Positions 1 to 5,944 of a stretch of DNA of 8,412 bases are shown piece after piece. The DNA is from an uncultured Verrucomicrobiota bacterium (GTDB lineage Bacteria > Verrucomicrobiota > Verrucomicrobiia > Limisphaerales > UBA9464). Within the stretch, counting starts at the first letter, position 1. Each line of letters starts with the position of its first letter. A program made the translations under genes and the position numbers. The notes under the pieces were generated by a model that was not told the DNA's origin, made no database searches, and saw nothing but the letters and a program-made list of their open reading frames with translations. The stretch spans positions 1 through 8,412 of the forward strand of contig CAIYXO010000295.1 in NCBI GenBank assembly GCA_903930165.1. The letters are read 5' to 3'.

Positions 1-552
1 ACCAAGTCCGACACCCGCGACGTGGCCCGGGAATGTGGCCTTCGAACCGCGGACAAGGAGGAGTCGATGGAGATCTGCTTCGTGCCGGACAACGACTACG
101 GGAAGTTCCTCTAACAGTCGAAGCTGGTCGAACGCCACGCCGGCGAAATCGTGGACACGGACGGCAAGGTCCTCGGACGGCACGATGGGATCGAGTTCTA
201 CACCATCGGACAGCGACGCGGACTCGGCATCTCGTCGCCACGGCCCCTCTACGTGCTCGAGCTCGATCCGGCGACGAACCGCGTCGTCGTGGGCGAGGAG
301 GATCGGCTTTCCCGGACCGGGTTCACGGTCGATTCCTGCAACTGGATCCCGTGGGACCTGCCGCCCGGCGACTTCGAGTGCACGGCGAAGATCCGCTACA
401 ACCACCCGGGAGCCGCGGCCACGGTGACGCCCCGACCCGACGGCACGGCGACGGTGCGGATGCACGAGCCGGCGCGCGCGGTGACGCCGGGACAGGCCTG
501 TGTGTTCTACCAGGAGGATCTGGTGCTGGGAGGCGGTTGGATCCGGCGTTGA
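1..552 (+). pseudogene. mnmA: tRNA-specific 2-thiouridylase MnmA, 3' half, interrupted by an in-frame TAA
   Basis: MnmA activates U34 of Lys, Glu and Gln tRNAs with ATP and inserts sulfur to give 2-thiouridine; it is cytoplasmic. Frame 1 is open from the left edge, so the N-terminal PP-loop half lies outside the window. Seen here: TADKEESMEICFVPDNDYGKFL, split by my reading into TADKEES then MEICFVP with the catalytic-type Cys at 76-78 (equivalent to E. coli Cys199); then YTIGQRRGLGI, the NRVVVGEED strand, KIRYNHPG, and the terminal AVTPGQACVFY...LGGGWI of the beta-barrel domain. A TAA at 112-114 follows GKFL, and the same frame continues with full family similarity to TGA 550-552. This is therefore a simple nonsense change, not a frameshift. 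A GTG at 151 could restart the C-terminal part, but I see no good ribosome binding site. Family identity is very secure. Whether the stop is a real inactivation or a sequence error cannot be told from here. Confidence 0.88.
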
Positions 553-572
553 AGCAGAACTACGCGGGATCC
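539..572. terminator. Hairpin spanning the convergent mnmA and sulfurtransferase stops (possible bidirectional terminator)
   Basis: GGATCC-G-GCGT (539-549) pairs with ACGC-G-GGATCC (562-572), giving ten base pairs with one internal G-G mismatch and a 12-nt loop at 550-561. The mnmA stop TGA (550-552) lies in the loop, and the sulfurtransferase stop (560-562, TAG on the minus strand) straddles the loop and the right arm. Each arm is the end of one coding region. There is no run of T on either side, so this is not a classical intrinsic terminator; its symmetry would let it act on both transcripts. The structure is seen in the sequence and the role is inferred. Confidence 0.45.
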
Positions 573-1369
573 GTCGACACCGGCAGGTCCGACGGCGCTC
601 CCCATTCGCTCCACGATCCGTCGTAGACCGTGACGTCCCGGTATCCGGCGCGCACCGCGGCCAAGGCACCGATGCACGCGGTGACCCCGGAGCCGCAGCT
701 GAAGACCAGACGGGAATCCTCCGGGACCACTGCGACGAGGATGCCCCTCAGGACCGCCGGCGACAGGTAACGTCCGGACGCCAGGAATCGGGTGAACGGG
801 ATGTTGCGCGAGGCCGGCATGTGTCCCGGACGCAAACCAGGCCTCGGTTCCGGTTCAATGCCGTGGAAGCGGCCCTCGGACCGCACATCCACCACGGCAC
901 ACCGCGGATCCGAAAGGGCCTCGATCACCTGTGGAAAACCGCAGAACCAACCGGTTTCGGGCTGGGCCTTGAACATCCCGCCGCCCCGGTGGCCGGGCGC
1001 GTTGGGTTCCACCTGGAATCCGGCTTCGATCCATGCAGGAAGCCCGCCGTCCAAGACCGACACCCTGCGGTGGCCCATGGCGCGGAACATCCACCACGCC
1101 CGCGGACTGGAATACACCCCGCGCGAGTCGTAGACCACTATCCGGCTCCGCCCGTGAACGCCCAGACGCCCGACCTCCCGCTCGAAATCCTCCGGGGAAG
1201 GCATCATGTGTGGCAACCCAGTCCGAGGGTCGGACAGCGCACCGTCCAAGTCGAACCGGCCAGCCCCGCGGATCCGAACCGGACCAGGCCCACCCACGGA
1301 GGCGTCCAGGACGACAACATCCGGCTCCGCCTCGTGGACGCGCAGCCACTCCACCGAGACAAGGGACAT
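560..1369 (-). CDS. sseA: 3-mercaptopyruvate/thiosulfate sulfurtransferase (tandem rhodanese domains)
   Basis: The enzyme transfers sulfur from 3-mercaptopyruvate or thiosulfate to its own active-site cysteine and on to cyanide, thiols or protein acceptors. The 269-residue product is normal for the two-domain family. The N-terminal, non-catalytic rhodanese domain (about 1-125) carries VVYDSRGVYSSPRAWWMFRA and VLDGGLPAW. The C-terminal domain (about 145-262) carries GIEPEPRPGLRPGHMPAS, then the active loop CGSGVTAC with the nucleophile at Cys225, and ends in YDGSWSEWG. CGSGVTA is the loop of the mercaptopyruvate (SseA) type; thiosulfate rhodaneses usually have basic residues there. I chose ATG at 1369 because MSLVSVEWL matches the usual start; GTG at 1381 would add four residues. 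Neither has a clear ribosome binding site. It converges on mnmA with 7 bp between stops and lies 90 bp downstream of the C39-like gene on the same strand. The family is secure; the substrate is inferred from the loop. Confidence 0.9.
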   Translation of the reverse strand: MSLVSVEWLRVHEAEPDVVVLDASVGGPGPVRIRGAGRFDLDGALSDPRTGLPHMMPSPEDFEREVGRLGVHGRSRIVVYDSRGVYSSPRAWWMFRAMGHRRVSVLDGGLPAWIEAGFQVEPNAPGHRGGGMFKAQPETGWFCGFPQVIEALSDPRCAVVDVRSEGRFHGIEPEPRPGLRPGHMPASRNIPFTRFLASGRYLSPAVLRGILVAVVPEDSRLVFSCGSGVTACIGALAAVRAGYRDVTVYDGSWSEWGAPSDLPVSTDPA

Positions 1370-1407
1370 TGAAGGATCCACGGCGCGAATTACCCGGCGA
1401 CCCGCTT

Positions 1408-1443
1408 CCCGTCACACTGGGCAACCCGCGCCCACTGGACGGG
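1408..1443 (-). terminator. Strong imperfect hairpin after the C39-like gene
   Basis: On the minus strand, starting 17 nt past the stop of the C39-like gene, CCCGTC-CA-G-TGGGC pairs with GCCCA-G-TG-T-GACGGG. This gives 13 base pairs with one G-G mismatch and one bulged T, closed by a 7-nt loop. It sits between that stop and the sulfurtransferase start. There is no T tract after it, so termination efficiency is uncertain. It suggests the two genes are not simply one read-through operon, or that read-through is attenuated. Confidence 0.45.
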
Positions 1444-1459
1444 ATTTGCAGAGGGGAAG

Positions 1460-2668
1460 TCAGCGGGTCGGGACGGAGCGAACCCGATAGAAGATGCGGT
1501 CGGTGGACGGCAAGGGCACTCGCAGCTCCCGGGACTTGATCGGTTCCGAAACCGCGGTCCAAACGGAGGCGGAGGGTGAATCCGCCCATTCGACCACATG
1601 CAGTTGGGCGGCACGGATATCACCGGTGAGGTCATCCACGAGGTTCGCCGCCGGGGCATCCCAGCTGAGGACGAGGTTGGAACCATCGCGGGACACGGAG
1701 CGGATCTTGGGTTTGGGATGATACCCGATCACGCCACGAAGCGGGAAATTGAGGATCCCCAAGGGCGTCCACGGTTCCGGCCCCCAGGCGGAAAAGACGA
1801 AGTCGCCGCTGCCCCAACTGGTCCGGAAACGCACGAACCGCGTGCCGTCGTCCTCGATCAGGTAGCCATAGGCCAGCATGCCGTGGATGTCCGGATTGAC
1901 CCGCGTCTGACCTCCCAGGGTCCGCGAGATCTCCGAAGTGGGCTGGAGATAGAGCAAAACCGGATAGCCGGCATCGATCTCGGCCTTGAGATCCGCAAAG
2001 GTGAAGCCGCGACCGCCCGTCACCACCGGGTTGAAATCTGCCAACTGGCAGAACGCCTCGCCGTCGTAGCCGCGGTATCGCGACCAGTCGATCAAACCGG
2101 AAGGGATGTCGGCGCGTTTGGGGACCGACGGCTCGAATCCGGGACGCGCGGTGCGCCGGGCGCCGGAAGCGTTCCAGAAGACGAAGGAGTATCCGTCGAT
2201 GTTGCCCCGGCACTCTCCGTTGAGGTCGGTCCACTTCTTCTGGTTCAGCCCGATGAAGTCGCCGATGCAGTCGGCCGCGTGTTCCGCACGACCGGCGGTG
2301 ACGTAGGGATCCTCCGCGACGCTCTCGTAGGCGACGTAGTAGTCGTCGACGTGGCCGGGCCTATTTGAAGGGCGTCCATCGACTCCCGAGGCGGAGGCCC
2401 ACAGCGACCGGATCCCGCTGTGGCCCGCGCTGCGACGGCTGTCCAACGGGGCCACCCCGCCCGAGGTGGGCCCGGCGTAGAAGTCGGGGAAGCCGTTGCG
2501 GTCCCAGAAGCCGAACAGGTTCCCGGTCGCGGTGCCGAAGCAACCGTAGTCCCATTCGTAGTCGGGGACGTCGTCGATATGGACGCTTTCCAGCGCGGCG
2601 CTCGCGGAAAAGGCCAACCCGACCGCCAGCAGGACGGAGGGAAGGAAAGGTCGACGGGTCATCCTCAT
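1460..2668 (-). CDS. Secreted C39-like (papain-fold) cysteine peptidase domain protein with C-terminal FYRV module
   Basis: Predicted exported protein of 402 residues, probably a cysteine peptidase or a papain-fold relative. The start at 2668 gives MRMTRRPF followed by a hydrophobic stretch ending in FSASA, a good signal peptide with cleavage near residue 24. GAGGGTGG lies about 9 nt upstream; an ATG two codons later is the alternative. The segment VPDYEWDYGCFGTATGNLFGFWD places the likely nucleophile at Cys43, in the pattern of C39-type domains (Cys followed by a helix and a GYWD-like end), split here as VPDYEWDYGCFG and NLFGFWD. NPDIHGMLAYGY gives the candidate His262, and RTSWGSGDF (from about 283) fits the third conserved region. 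Residues about 330-402 form a beta-rich tail, LVLSWDAP ... VVEWADSP ... FYRVRSV, resembling the end of the 456-residue protein at 6407-7777. It diverges from the MFS gene. Export and fold are well supported; activity and substrate are unknown. Confidence 0.8.
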   Translation of the reverse strand: MRMTRRPFLPSVLLAVGLAFSASAALESVHIDDVPDYEWDYGCFGTATGNLFGFWDRNGFPDFYAGPTSGGVAPLDSRRSAGHSGIRSLWASASGVDGRPSNRPGHVDDYYVAYESVAEDPYVTAGRAEHAADCIGDFIGLNQKKWTDLNGECRGNIDGYSFVFWNASGARRTARPGFEPSVPKRADIPSGLIDWSRYRGYDGEAFCQLADFNPVVTGGRGFTFADLKAEIDAGYPVLLYLQPTSEISRTLGGQTRVNPDIHGMLAYGYLIEDDGTRFVRFRTSWGSGDFVFSAWGPEPWTPLGILNFPLRGVIGYHPKPKIRSVSRDGSNLVLSWDAPAANLVDDLTGDIRAAQLHVVEWADSPSASVWTAVSEPIKSRELRVPLPSTDRIFYRVRSVPTR

Positions 2669-2808
2669 GGACGGACGCCACCCTCGGCAACCGGACGTCG
2701 GTGTCCAGCGAAGGATGCAACCGGCCGGTGAATTCCATTGAAGGCCGCTTGCGCGTGCGGCGGCACCCGCCTTCACTCCCGCCCTCCCGGCCGATCCGGG
2801 AATCCACC
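2669..2808. promoter_or_regulatory. Divergent intergenic region between the C39-like and MFS genes
   Basis: These 140 bp separate two divergent starts (2668 on minus, 2809 on plus), so both promoters should lie here. I see no convincing -35/-10 pair. It contains a perfect 10-bp palindrome ACCGGCCGGT at 2720-2729 and a small hairpin GCCGC/GCGGC at 2744-2761. The palindrome is made of GC-rich tetramers that are common by chance in such DNA, so operator function is only a possibility. Confidence 0.4.
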
Positions 2809-4005
2809 GTGAAGTCCCGCTCGCCGGCGAAGACCGGCTACTACGTGCTCGAAGGGGTCAACTCCTTCGCCACGGCCTACTATTTCAACTACCTGATGTT
2901 CCTGCTCCAGCGGGACCACGGGTTCACCAACCTTCACACGCTTGGGATCGGGGCGATCCATGGCTTCCTGTACGTCGGCGCTTCCTGGTTCGCGGGCCGG
3001 TTCGGCCAACGCCACGGTTATTTCACCAGCCTGCGCATCGGCTTCGGCGGCATGGCGGCGGGAATCGCCTTGGGCTGGCTCGTGCCGTCGGCCATGGCCC
3101 AGGTCGCGGCGCTGCTGGTGTGGACCGTGACCATGTGCTTCACCTGGCCCATGCTCGAGGCGTTGGTCGCGGAGCATGAGACCCATGACCGCCTGCCGCA
3201 GCGGATCGGACTCTACAACGTCACTTGGGCCGGCGCCGGCACGGCCGGATACTTCCTCGGCGGCTCGATCTTCGAACGCCTCGGTGCCTCCAGCCTGTAT
3301 TGGCTGCCCATACTCCTTCACCTCGCCCTGTTCGCCGCGACATTCTTCCTCGAACGGCGCCATGACCGTTGGATGGCCACGGCTCCTCCCGCCGAGACCT
3401 GGCATCCGGACCCCGCGACGCAGGCACGGAAACCGAAATGCTTCCAACAGTTGGCGTGGATCGGCAACCCGTTCGCCTACATGGCGATGAACACCCTTCT
3501 CGCGGTGGTGCCCGGCATCGCAGCCAACGCAGGTCTTTCCATCGAGCAGGCCGGCCAGCTCATGGCACTCTGGTACGGGGTTCGCACCGTCACCTTCCTT
3601 CTCCTGTGGCATTGGCACGGATGGCACTACCGCTTCGGATGGTTCCTCGGGGCCATGGTCCTGTTGATCGCCGGTTTCGTCGCCATCATGACCACCCAGC
3701 GACTCTGGATCCTCGTGCTGGGCCAGGTCGCGTTTGGATGGGCGACCGGCCTGCTGTACTACTCGTCGTTGTTCTATGCGCTCGACGGCAGCGAGACCAA
3801 GGGCGAGCACGGCGGCATCCACGAGGCGTTCATCGGACTGGGAATCGGCGCCGGCCCGGCGGTCAGCACCGCCGCGTTGTGGTTCAGCGGCAGTACCTTC
3901 GCCCCCGCAGTGGCCGTCTCCGGAGCGTTGCTCGTCGGGCTGGCCGGGTCGATTGCCGTATGGAAGCGGGGGCGAACCGGTTTGTCCGCTTCGGTCGAAG
4001 CCTGA
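2809..4005 (+). CDS. MFS transporter, 12 transmembrane segments, substrate unknown
   Basis: Integral inner-membrane protein of 398 residues, the usual size for the major facilitator superfamily. Hydrophobic segments fall at about 11-33, 43-62, 72-92, 96-120, 134-155, 161-181, 216-238, 245-268, 275-295, 298-325, 337-360 and 364-385, giving two bundles of six. The longer hydrophilic stretch between helices 6 and 7 (about 182-214) is typical. The loop between helices 2 and 3, GRFGQRHGY, resembles the basic signature loop of the family, and YYSSLFYALDG...KGEHGGIHEAFIG lies around 317-343. I chose GTG at 2809 (KSRSPAKTGYY follows) because the frame upstream encodes arginine/proline-rich sequence and runs antisense into the C39-like gene. 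GGGA about 9 nt upstream is a weak ribosome binding site. The gene diverges from the C39-like gene and lies 109 bp before the prepilin gene. The superfamily is secure; direction and substrate are not determinable here. Confidence 0.88.
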   Translation: MKSRSPAKTGYYVLEGVNSFATAYYFNYLMFLLQRDHGFTNLHTLGIGAIHGFLYVGASWFAGRFGQRHGYFTSLRIGFGGMAAGIALGWLVPSAMAQVAALLVWTVTMCFTWPMLEALVAEHETHDRLPQRIGLYNVTWAGAGTAGYFLGGSIFERLGASSLYWLPILLHLALFAATFFLERRHDRWMATAPPAETWHPDPATQARKPKCFQQLAWIGNPFAYMAMNTLLAVVPGIAANAGLSIEQAGQLMALWYGVRTVTFLLLWHWHGWHYRFGWFLGAMVLLIAGFVAIMTTQRLWILVLGQVAFGWATGLLYYSSLFYALDGSETKGEHGGIHEAFIGLGIGAGPAVSTAALWFSGSTFAPAVAVSGALLVGLAGSIAVWKRGRTGLSASVEA

Positions 4006-4114
4006 ATCGTGTCCCTCCGTCGAACGCCCGGCCAGGCCAGCGGTCCATTCGAACGATTCCGCAATTTGGGACGTAACAAACCGGGCCCAACCGGGTTTCC
4101 ATCCCTGCCACACC

Positions 4115-4855
4115 ATGAGATTCCCTCAGCGCCCTTCCCGCCGCCAAGGCTTCACGCTCATAGAACTGCTCGTGGTGGTCGCCATCATCGGCATCCTCAC
4201 CAGCATGCTTCTGCCGTCGCTCGCCGCGGCCAAGGGCTCGGCCAAGCGCATCGCCTGCCTGAACCAGGAAAAGCAGATCGCTCTCGCCTTGCACATGTAT
4301 GCGGGTGATTCGCAGGGACATTTCCCGCCGCGCATCCAGACCAACCGCTGGTGCACCACGCTGCGCCCCTACTACGTGGATCTGAAGCTTCTCAAGTGCC
4401 CGACCGATTCGGGCGCCAAGGGCACCACCAACGTCGCCGACGTGGGAGACCGGGTGGCCGAAACGGCGCCGCGCACCTACGTCATCAACGGCTTCAACGA
4501 CTTCTATCGCCACATCGTCGGCAATGCCCAGATGGCGGACTTCCGGCGTCGCGGGAACGGCGAGATCATCATCCGGGAAGGCGACATCGTCGAACCCTCC
4601 GCGACCATCGCCTTCGGCGAGCGGGATTCCTCGGCACAACTCCAGTACCACATGGACTACGATGCCCTCGACGACCTGAATGGCCTGAACCAGAGCCTTC
4701 ATGGCAATTCGACGAAGACGGGCCGCGGGGGCGGCTCGAACTACGCGATGGTCGACGGCCACGTCGAGTTGCTCCGCTACGGTAAGTCCTTCAATCCCAT
4801 CAACCAGTGGGCCGTCACTCCTGCCGAGCGGAACCTGGCCGTGACCACACCCTGA
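4115..4855 (+). CDS. Prepilin-type N-terminal cleavage/methylation domain protein (type II secretion / pseudopilin-like)
   Basis: A 246-residue pilin-like protein that should be processed by prepilin peptidase and sit in the inner membrane or a pseudopilus. The leader MRFPQRPSRRQG ends at Gly12, followed by FTLIELLVVVAIIGIL with Glu at +5 of the mature form. Next come the ACLNQEKQIALALHMYA segment and FPPR, typical of the large pseudopilin-like families of Verrucomicrobia and Planctomycetes. Near the C-terminus, NYAMVDGHVELLRYG matches the core of the H-X9-DG motif, but the preceding His (LHGN) is 17 residues before DG instead of nine, with a Gly-rich insert between. The body contains LKCPTDSG, and I recognise no enzymatic motif. 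ATG at 4115 is fixed by the leader, and no Shine-Dalgarno site is visible. It is followed after 10 bp by the next gene, so the two are probably co-transcribed. The class is secure; the role is unknown. Confidence 0.9.
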   Translation: MRFPQRPSRRQGFTLIELLVVVAIIGILTSMLLPSLAAAKGSAKRIACLNQEKQIALALHMYAGDSQGHFPPRIQTNRWCTTLRPYYVDLKLLKCPTDSGAKGTTNVADVGDRVAETAPRTYVINGFNDFYRHIVGNAQMADFRRRGNGEIIIREGDIVEPSATIAFGERDSSAQLQYHMDYDALDDLNGLNQSLHGNSTKTGRGGGSNYAMVDGHVELLRYGKSFNPINQWAVTPAERNLAVTTP

Positions 4856-4865
4856 GGCCGCCCCG

Positions 4866-5474
4866 ATGAACCGTCGTACCGCCACCCTGCTTGGGATCAC
4901 CGCCGCCCTCGGACTCGCCTACGTGGCGTTCTACACCGACTGGATCTCACCCGAACCGATCCAGATCGCGTCGCAGGTCCGTCCCGTGATCCAACAACCC
5001 CGGTTCGGCCGGAAAAGTTCGAAGGCGGTTCCCGGGAATCCGTTCGCCACCGACGCGCGGGGCAATGTCGTGAAGCCGGCCGACGGCGCACCCGCGGCCT
5101 CGGAGACCAGCAAGCCTTTGCCGAGCTCAGGACCGCCCGACGCGCCGCCGAGCTCAGGCCTGGCGGAACCCGCCAACGGCGTGGCCCACGTGACCTTCAG
5201 CCTCGATGACCGCTATTCGCTGACCTCACTCCGGGTTCTCGAGGTGGGCCCGGACGGCAGCCGCGGTCGCATCATCTGGGATCTGAAGGGGAAGAGCCGG
5301 CCACTCAACGGGTTGATCTACGGCCGCAATCCGACCGGCATGGTTCCGACAACTCCCGACACCCTCGCCGCCTCACTCGAACCCGGGACGCTCTACCGGC
5401 TGGAGGTCGCCGCCGGACGCCGCAAGGGCACCAACGTCTTCCAGACGGTCGTCCGCCCGCCGCCGACCGAATAG
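4866..5474 (+). CDS. Membrane-anchored hypothetical protein with Pro/Ser-rich linker, partner of the prepilin gene
   Basis: Function not recognised. The 202-residue product has an N-terminal membrane anchor (about 7-24, LLGITAALGLAYVAFY) preceded by NRR, then PEPIQIASQVRP, a low-complexity linker rich in Pro, Ser and Ala (about 70-105), and a compact C-terminal domain (about 107-197). That domain has alternating beta-type segments: VTFSLDDRYSLTSLRVLEV, IIWDL, GLIYGR, LEPGTLYRLEVAAG and VFQTVV. The hydrophobic anchor and basic N-terminus suggest one crossing with the domain outside the cytoplasm. GAGG, overlapping the previous stop, lies 8 nt before the ATG. This and the 10-bp gap point to one operon with the pilin-like gene. 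A 12-bp direct repeat duplicates PSSG in the linker (86-89 and 95-98). I have the impression that similar anchored proteins follow prepilin genes in Verrucomicrobia, but cannot confirm it here. Confidence 0.8.
   Translation: MNRRTATLLGITAALGLAYVAFYTDWISPEPIQIASQVRPVIQQPRFGRKSSKAVPGNPFATDARGNVVKPADGAPAASETSKPLPSSGPPDAPPSSGLAEPANGVAHVTFSLDDRYSLTSLRVLEVGPDGSRGRIIWDLKGKSRPLNGLIYGRNPTGMVPTTPDTLAASLEPGTLYRLEVAAGRRKGTNVFQTVVRPPPTE
5121..5158 (+). repeat. In-frame 11/12-bp direct repeat in the linker of the anchored protein
   Basis: CCGAGCTCAGG occurs at 5121-5131 and again at 5148-5158. Each copy is preceded by G, so the exact match is 12 bp. The period is 27 bp, exactly nine codons, and both copies encode PSSG within a Pro-rich stretch. 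This looks like a short in-frame duplication in a flexible linker. Confidence 0.75.
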
Positions 5475-5572
5475 GATTCAGGATACGCTCCTTCCGGACG
5501 CCGGAAATCGGCCCGTTCCAGTCCGTTGGCGTCCTGACAAGCATTCGGCCGTCCGCGGCTCCGCGCTTCTGG
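5475..5572. terminator. Nested hairpins between convergent genes
   Basis: TTCCGG (5492-5497) pairs with CCGGAA (5501-5506) around a 3-nt loop, 17 nt after the anchored-protein stop. An alternative fold pairs GGACGCC (5496-5502) with GGCGTCC (5528-5534), with GGAA (5503-5506) and TTCC (5516-5519) pairing inside it; the two folds exclude each other. There is no T tract. The position, between the anchored-protein gene and a possible minus-strand small gene, suits a bidirectional terminator, but this is inference. Confidence 0.35.
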
Positions 5573-5839
5573 CTACCAGCTGCTGGCCCGAACCACCGAC
5601 CCCCGCCGACGCTCCGAATCGAAGGAAAAGGCGCCCAGCCGCGGAGACTCCTTCTCCAAACAATCCCGTTCGCCGCCCGACTTCATGCCGGCCACGAAAA
5701 GGGCGGCGTTTGCACGCAACGGTCCGTCGCCGGCCAAGTCCACCTGCTTTCCCCGACGCCGGATCTCCCCGATCGGCTGCGGGCCTTCCCCCGACACCTC
5801 GTAGTCTTCGCCCGTTCCGTGGAGGCACCGCACCGTCAT
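5573..5839 (-). CDS. Possible small protein, 88 residues, unknown function
   Basis: Not recognised. The frame begins MTVRCLHGTGEDYEVSG at ATG 5839, directly behind GGAGGAG on the minus strand (2-4 nt spacing, rather tight), one of the best ribosome binding sites in the window. The product is basic and hydrophilic, contains VGEIRRRGK-like sequence (GEIRRRGKQVDLAG) and SERRRGSVV near the end, and has no signal peptide or membrane segment. The frame stays open upstream to 6199, but that part reads as antisense-like sequence, so I prefer the internal start. It converges on the anchored-protein gene and diverges from the possible plus-strand small gene at 5945. If it is not real, 5475-6406 is about 930 bp without a supported gene. 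Confidence 0.4.
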   Translation of the reverse strand: MTVRCLHGTGEDYEVSGEGPQPIGEIRRRGKQVDLAGDGPLRANAALFVAGMKSGGERDCLEKESPRLGAFSFDSERRRGSVVRASSW

Positions 5840-5863
5840 CGCTCCTCCGGTCAGGAAAAGACC

Positions 5864-5878
5864 CCATTCAGGGAATGG
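5864..5878. promoter_or_regulatory. Perfect inverted repeat between two possible divergent small genes
   Basis: CCATTC (5864-5869), a 3-bp spacer AGG, and GAATGG (5873-5878) form a perfect 6-bp inverted repeat, with A and T content unusual for the local GC-rich sequence. It lies 25 bp upstream of the minus-strand start at 5839 and about 66 bp upstream of the plus-strand start at 5945. That placement would suit an operator or a small hairpin in the leader. There is no recognisable regulator gene nearby. Confidence 0.35.
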
Positions 5879-5944
5879 ACTCCCCGTCGGAATCTCATCC
5901 CCAGCCGCATGCCACCCTTCAACCTCACCGCAAGCAGGCGTTCC

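Noticed and set aside
2669..2776. 36-residue N-terminal extension of the C39-like protein
   Set aside because: The extension would bury the signal peptide behind unrelated sequence. ATG 2668 gives a proper leader and has a purine-rich site upstream.
2365..2808. Upstream in-frame extension of the MFS coding frame
   Set aside because: It encodes Arg/Pro-rich sequence, overlaps the C39-like gene antisense, and would put a long basic tail before helix 1. The GTG at 2809 gives the normal family length.
2773..4116. Long open frame on the minus strand antisense to the MFS gene
   Set aside because: Its translation is Gly/Arg/Glu/Pro-rich without domain-like segments, while the plus strand gives twelve clean hydrophobic helices. 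Long antisense frames are expected in GC-rich genes.
3884..4900. Minus-strand open frame antisense to the prepilin-like gene
   Set aside because: The plus-strand product carries the unmistakable FTLIELLVV leader and the DGHVE motif, so the antisense frame is a compositional shadow.
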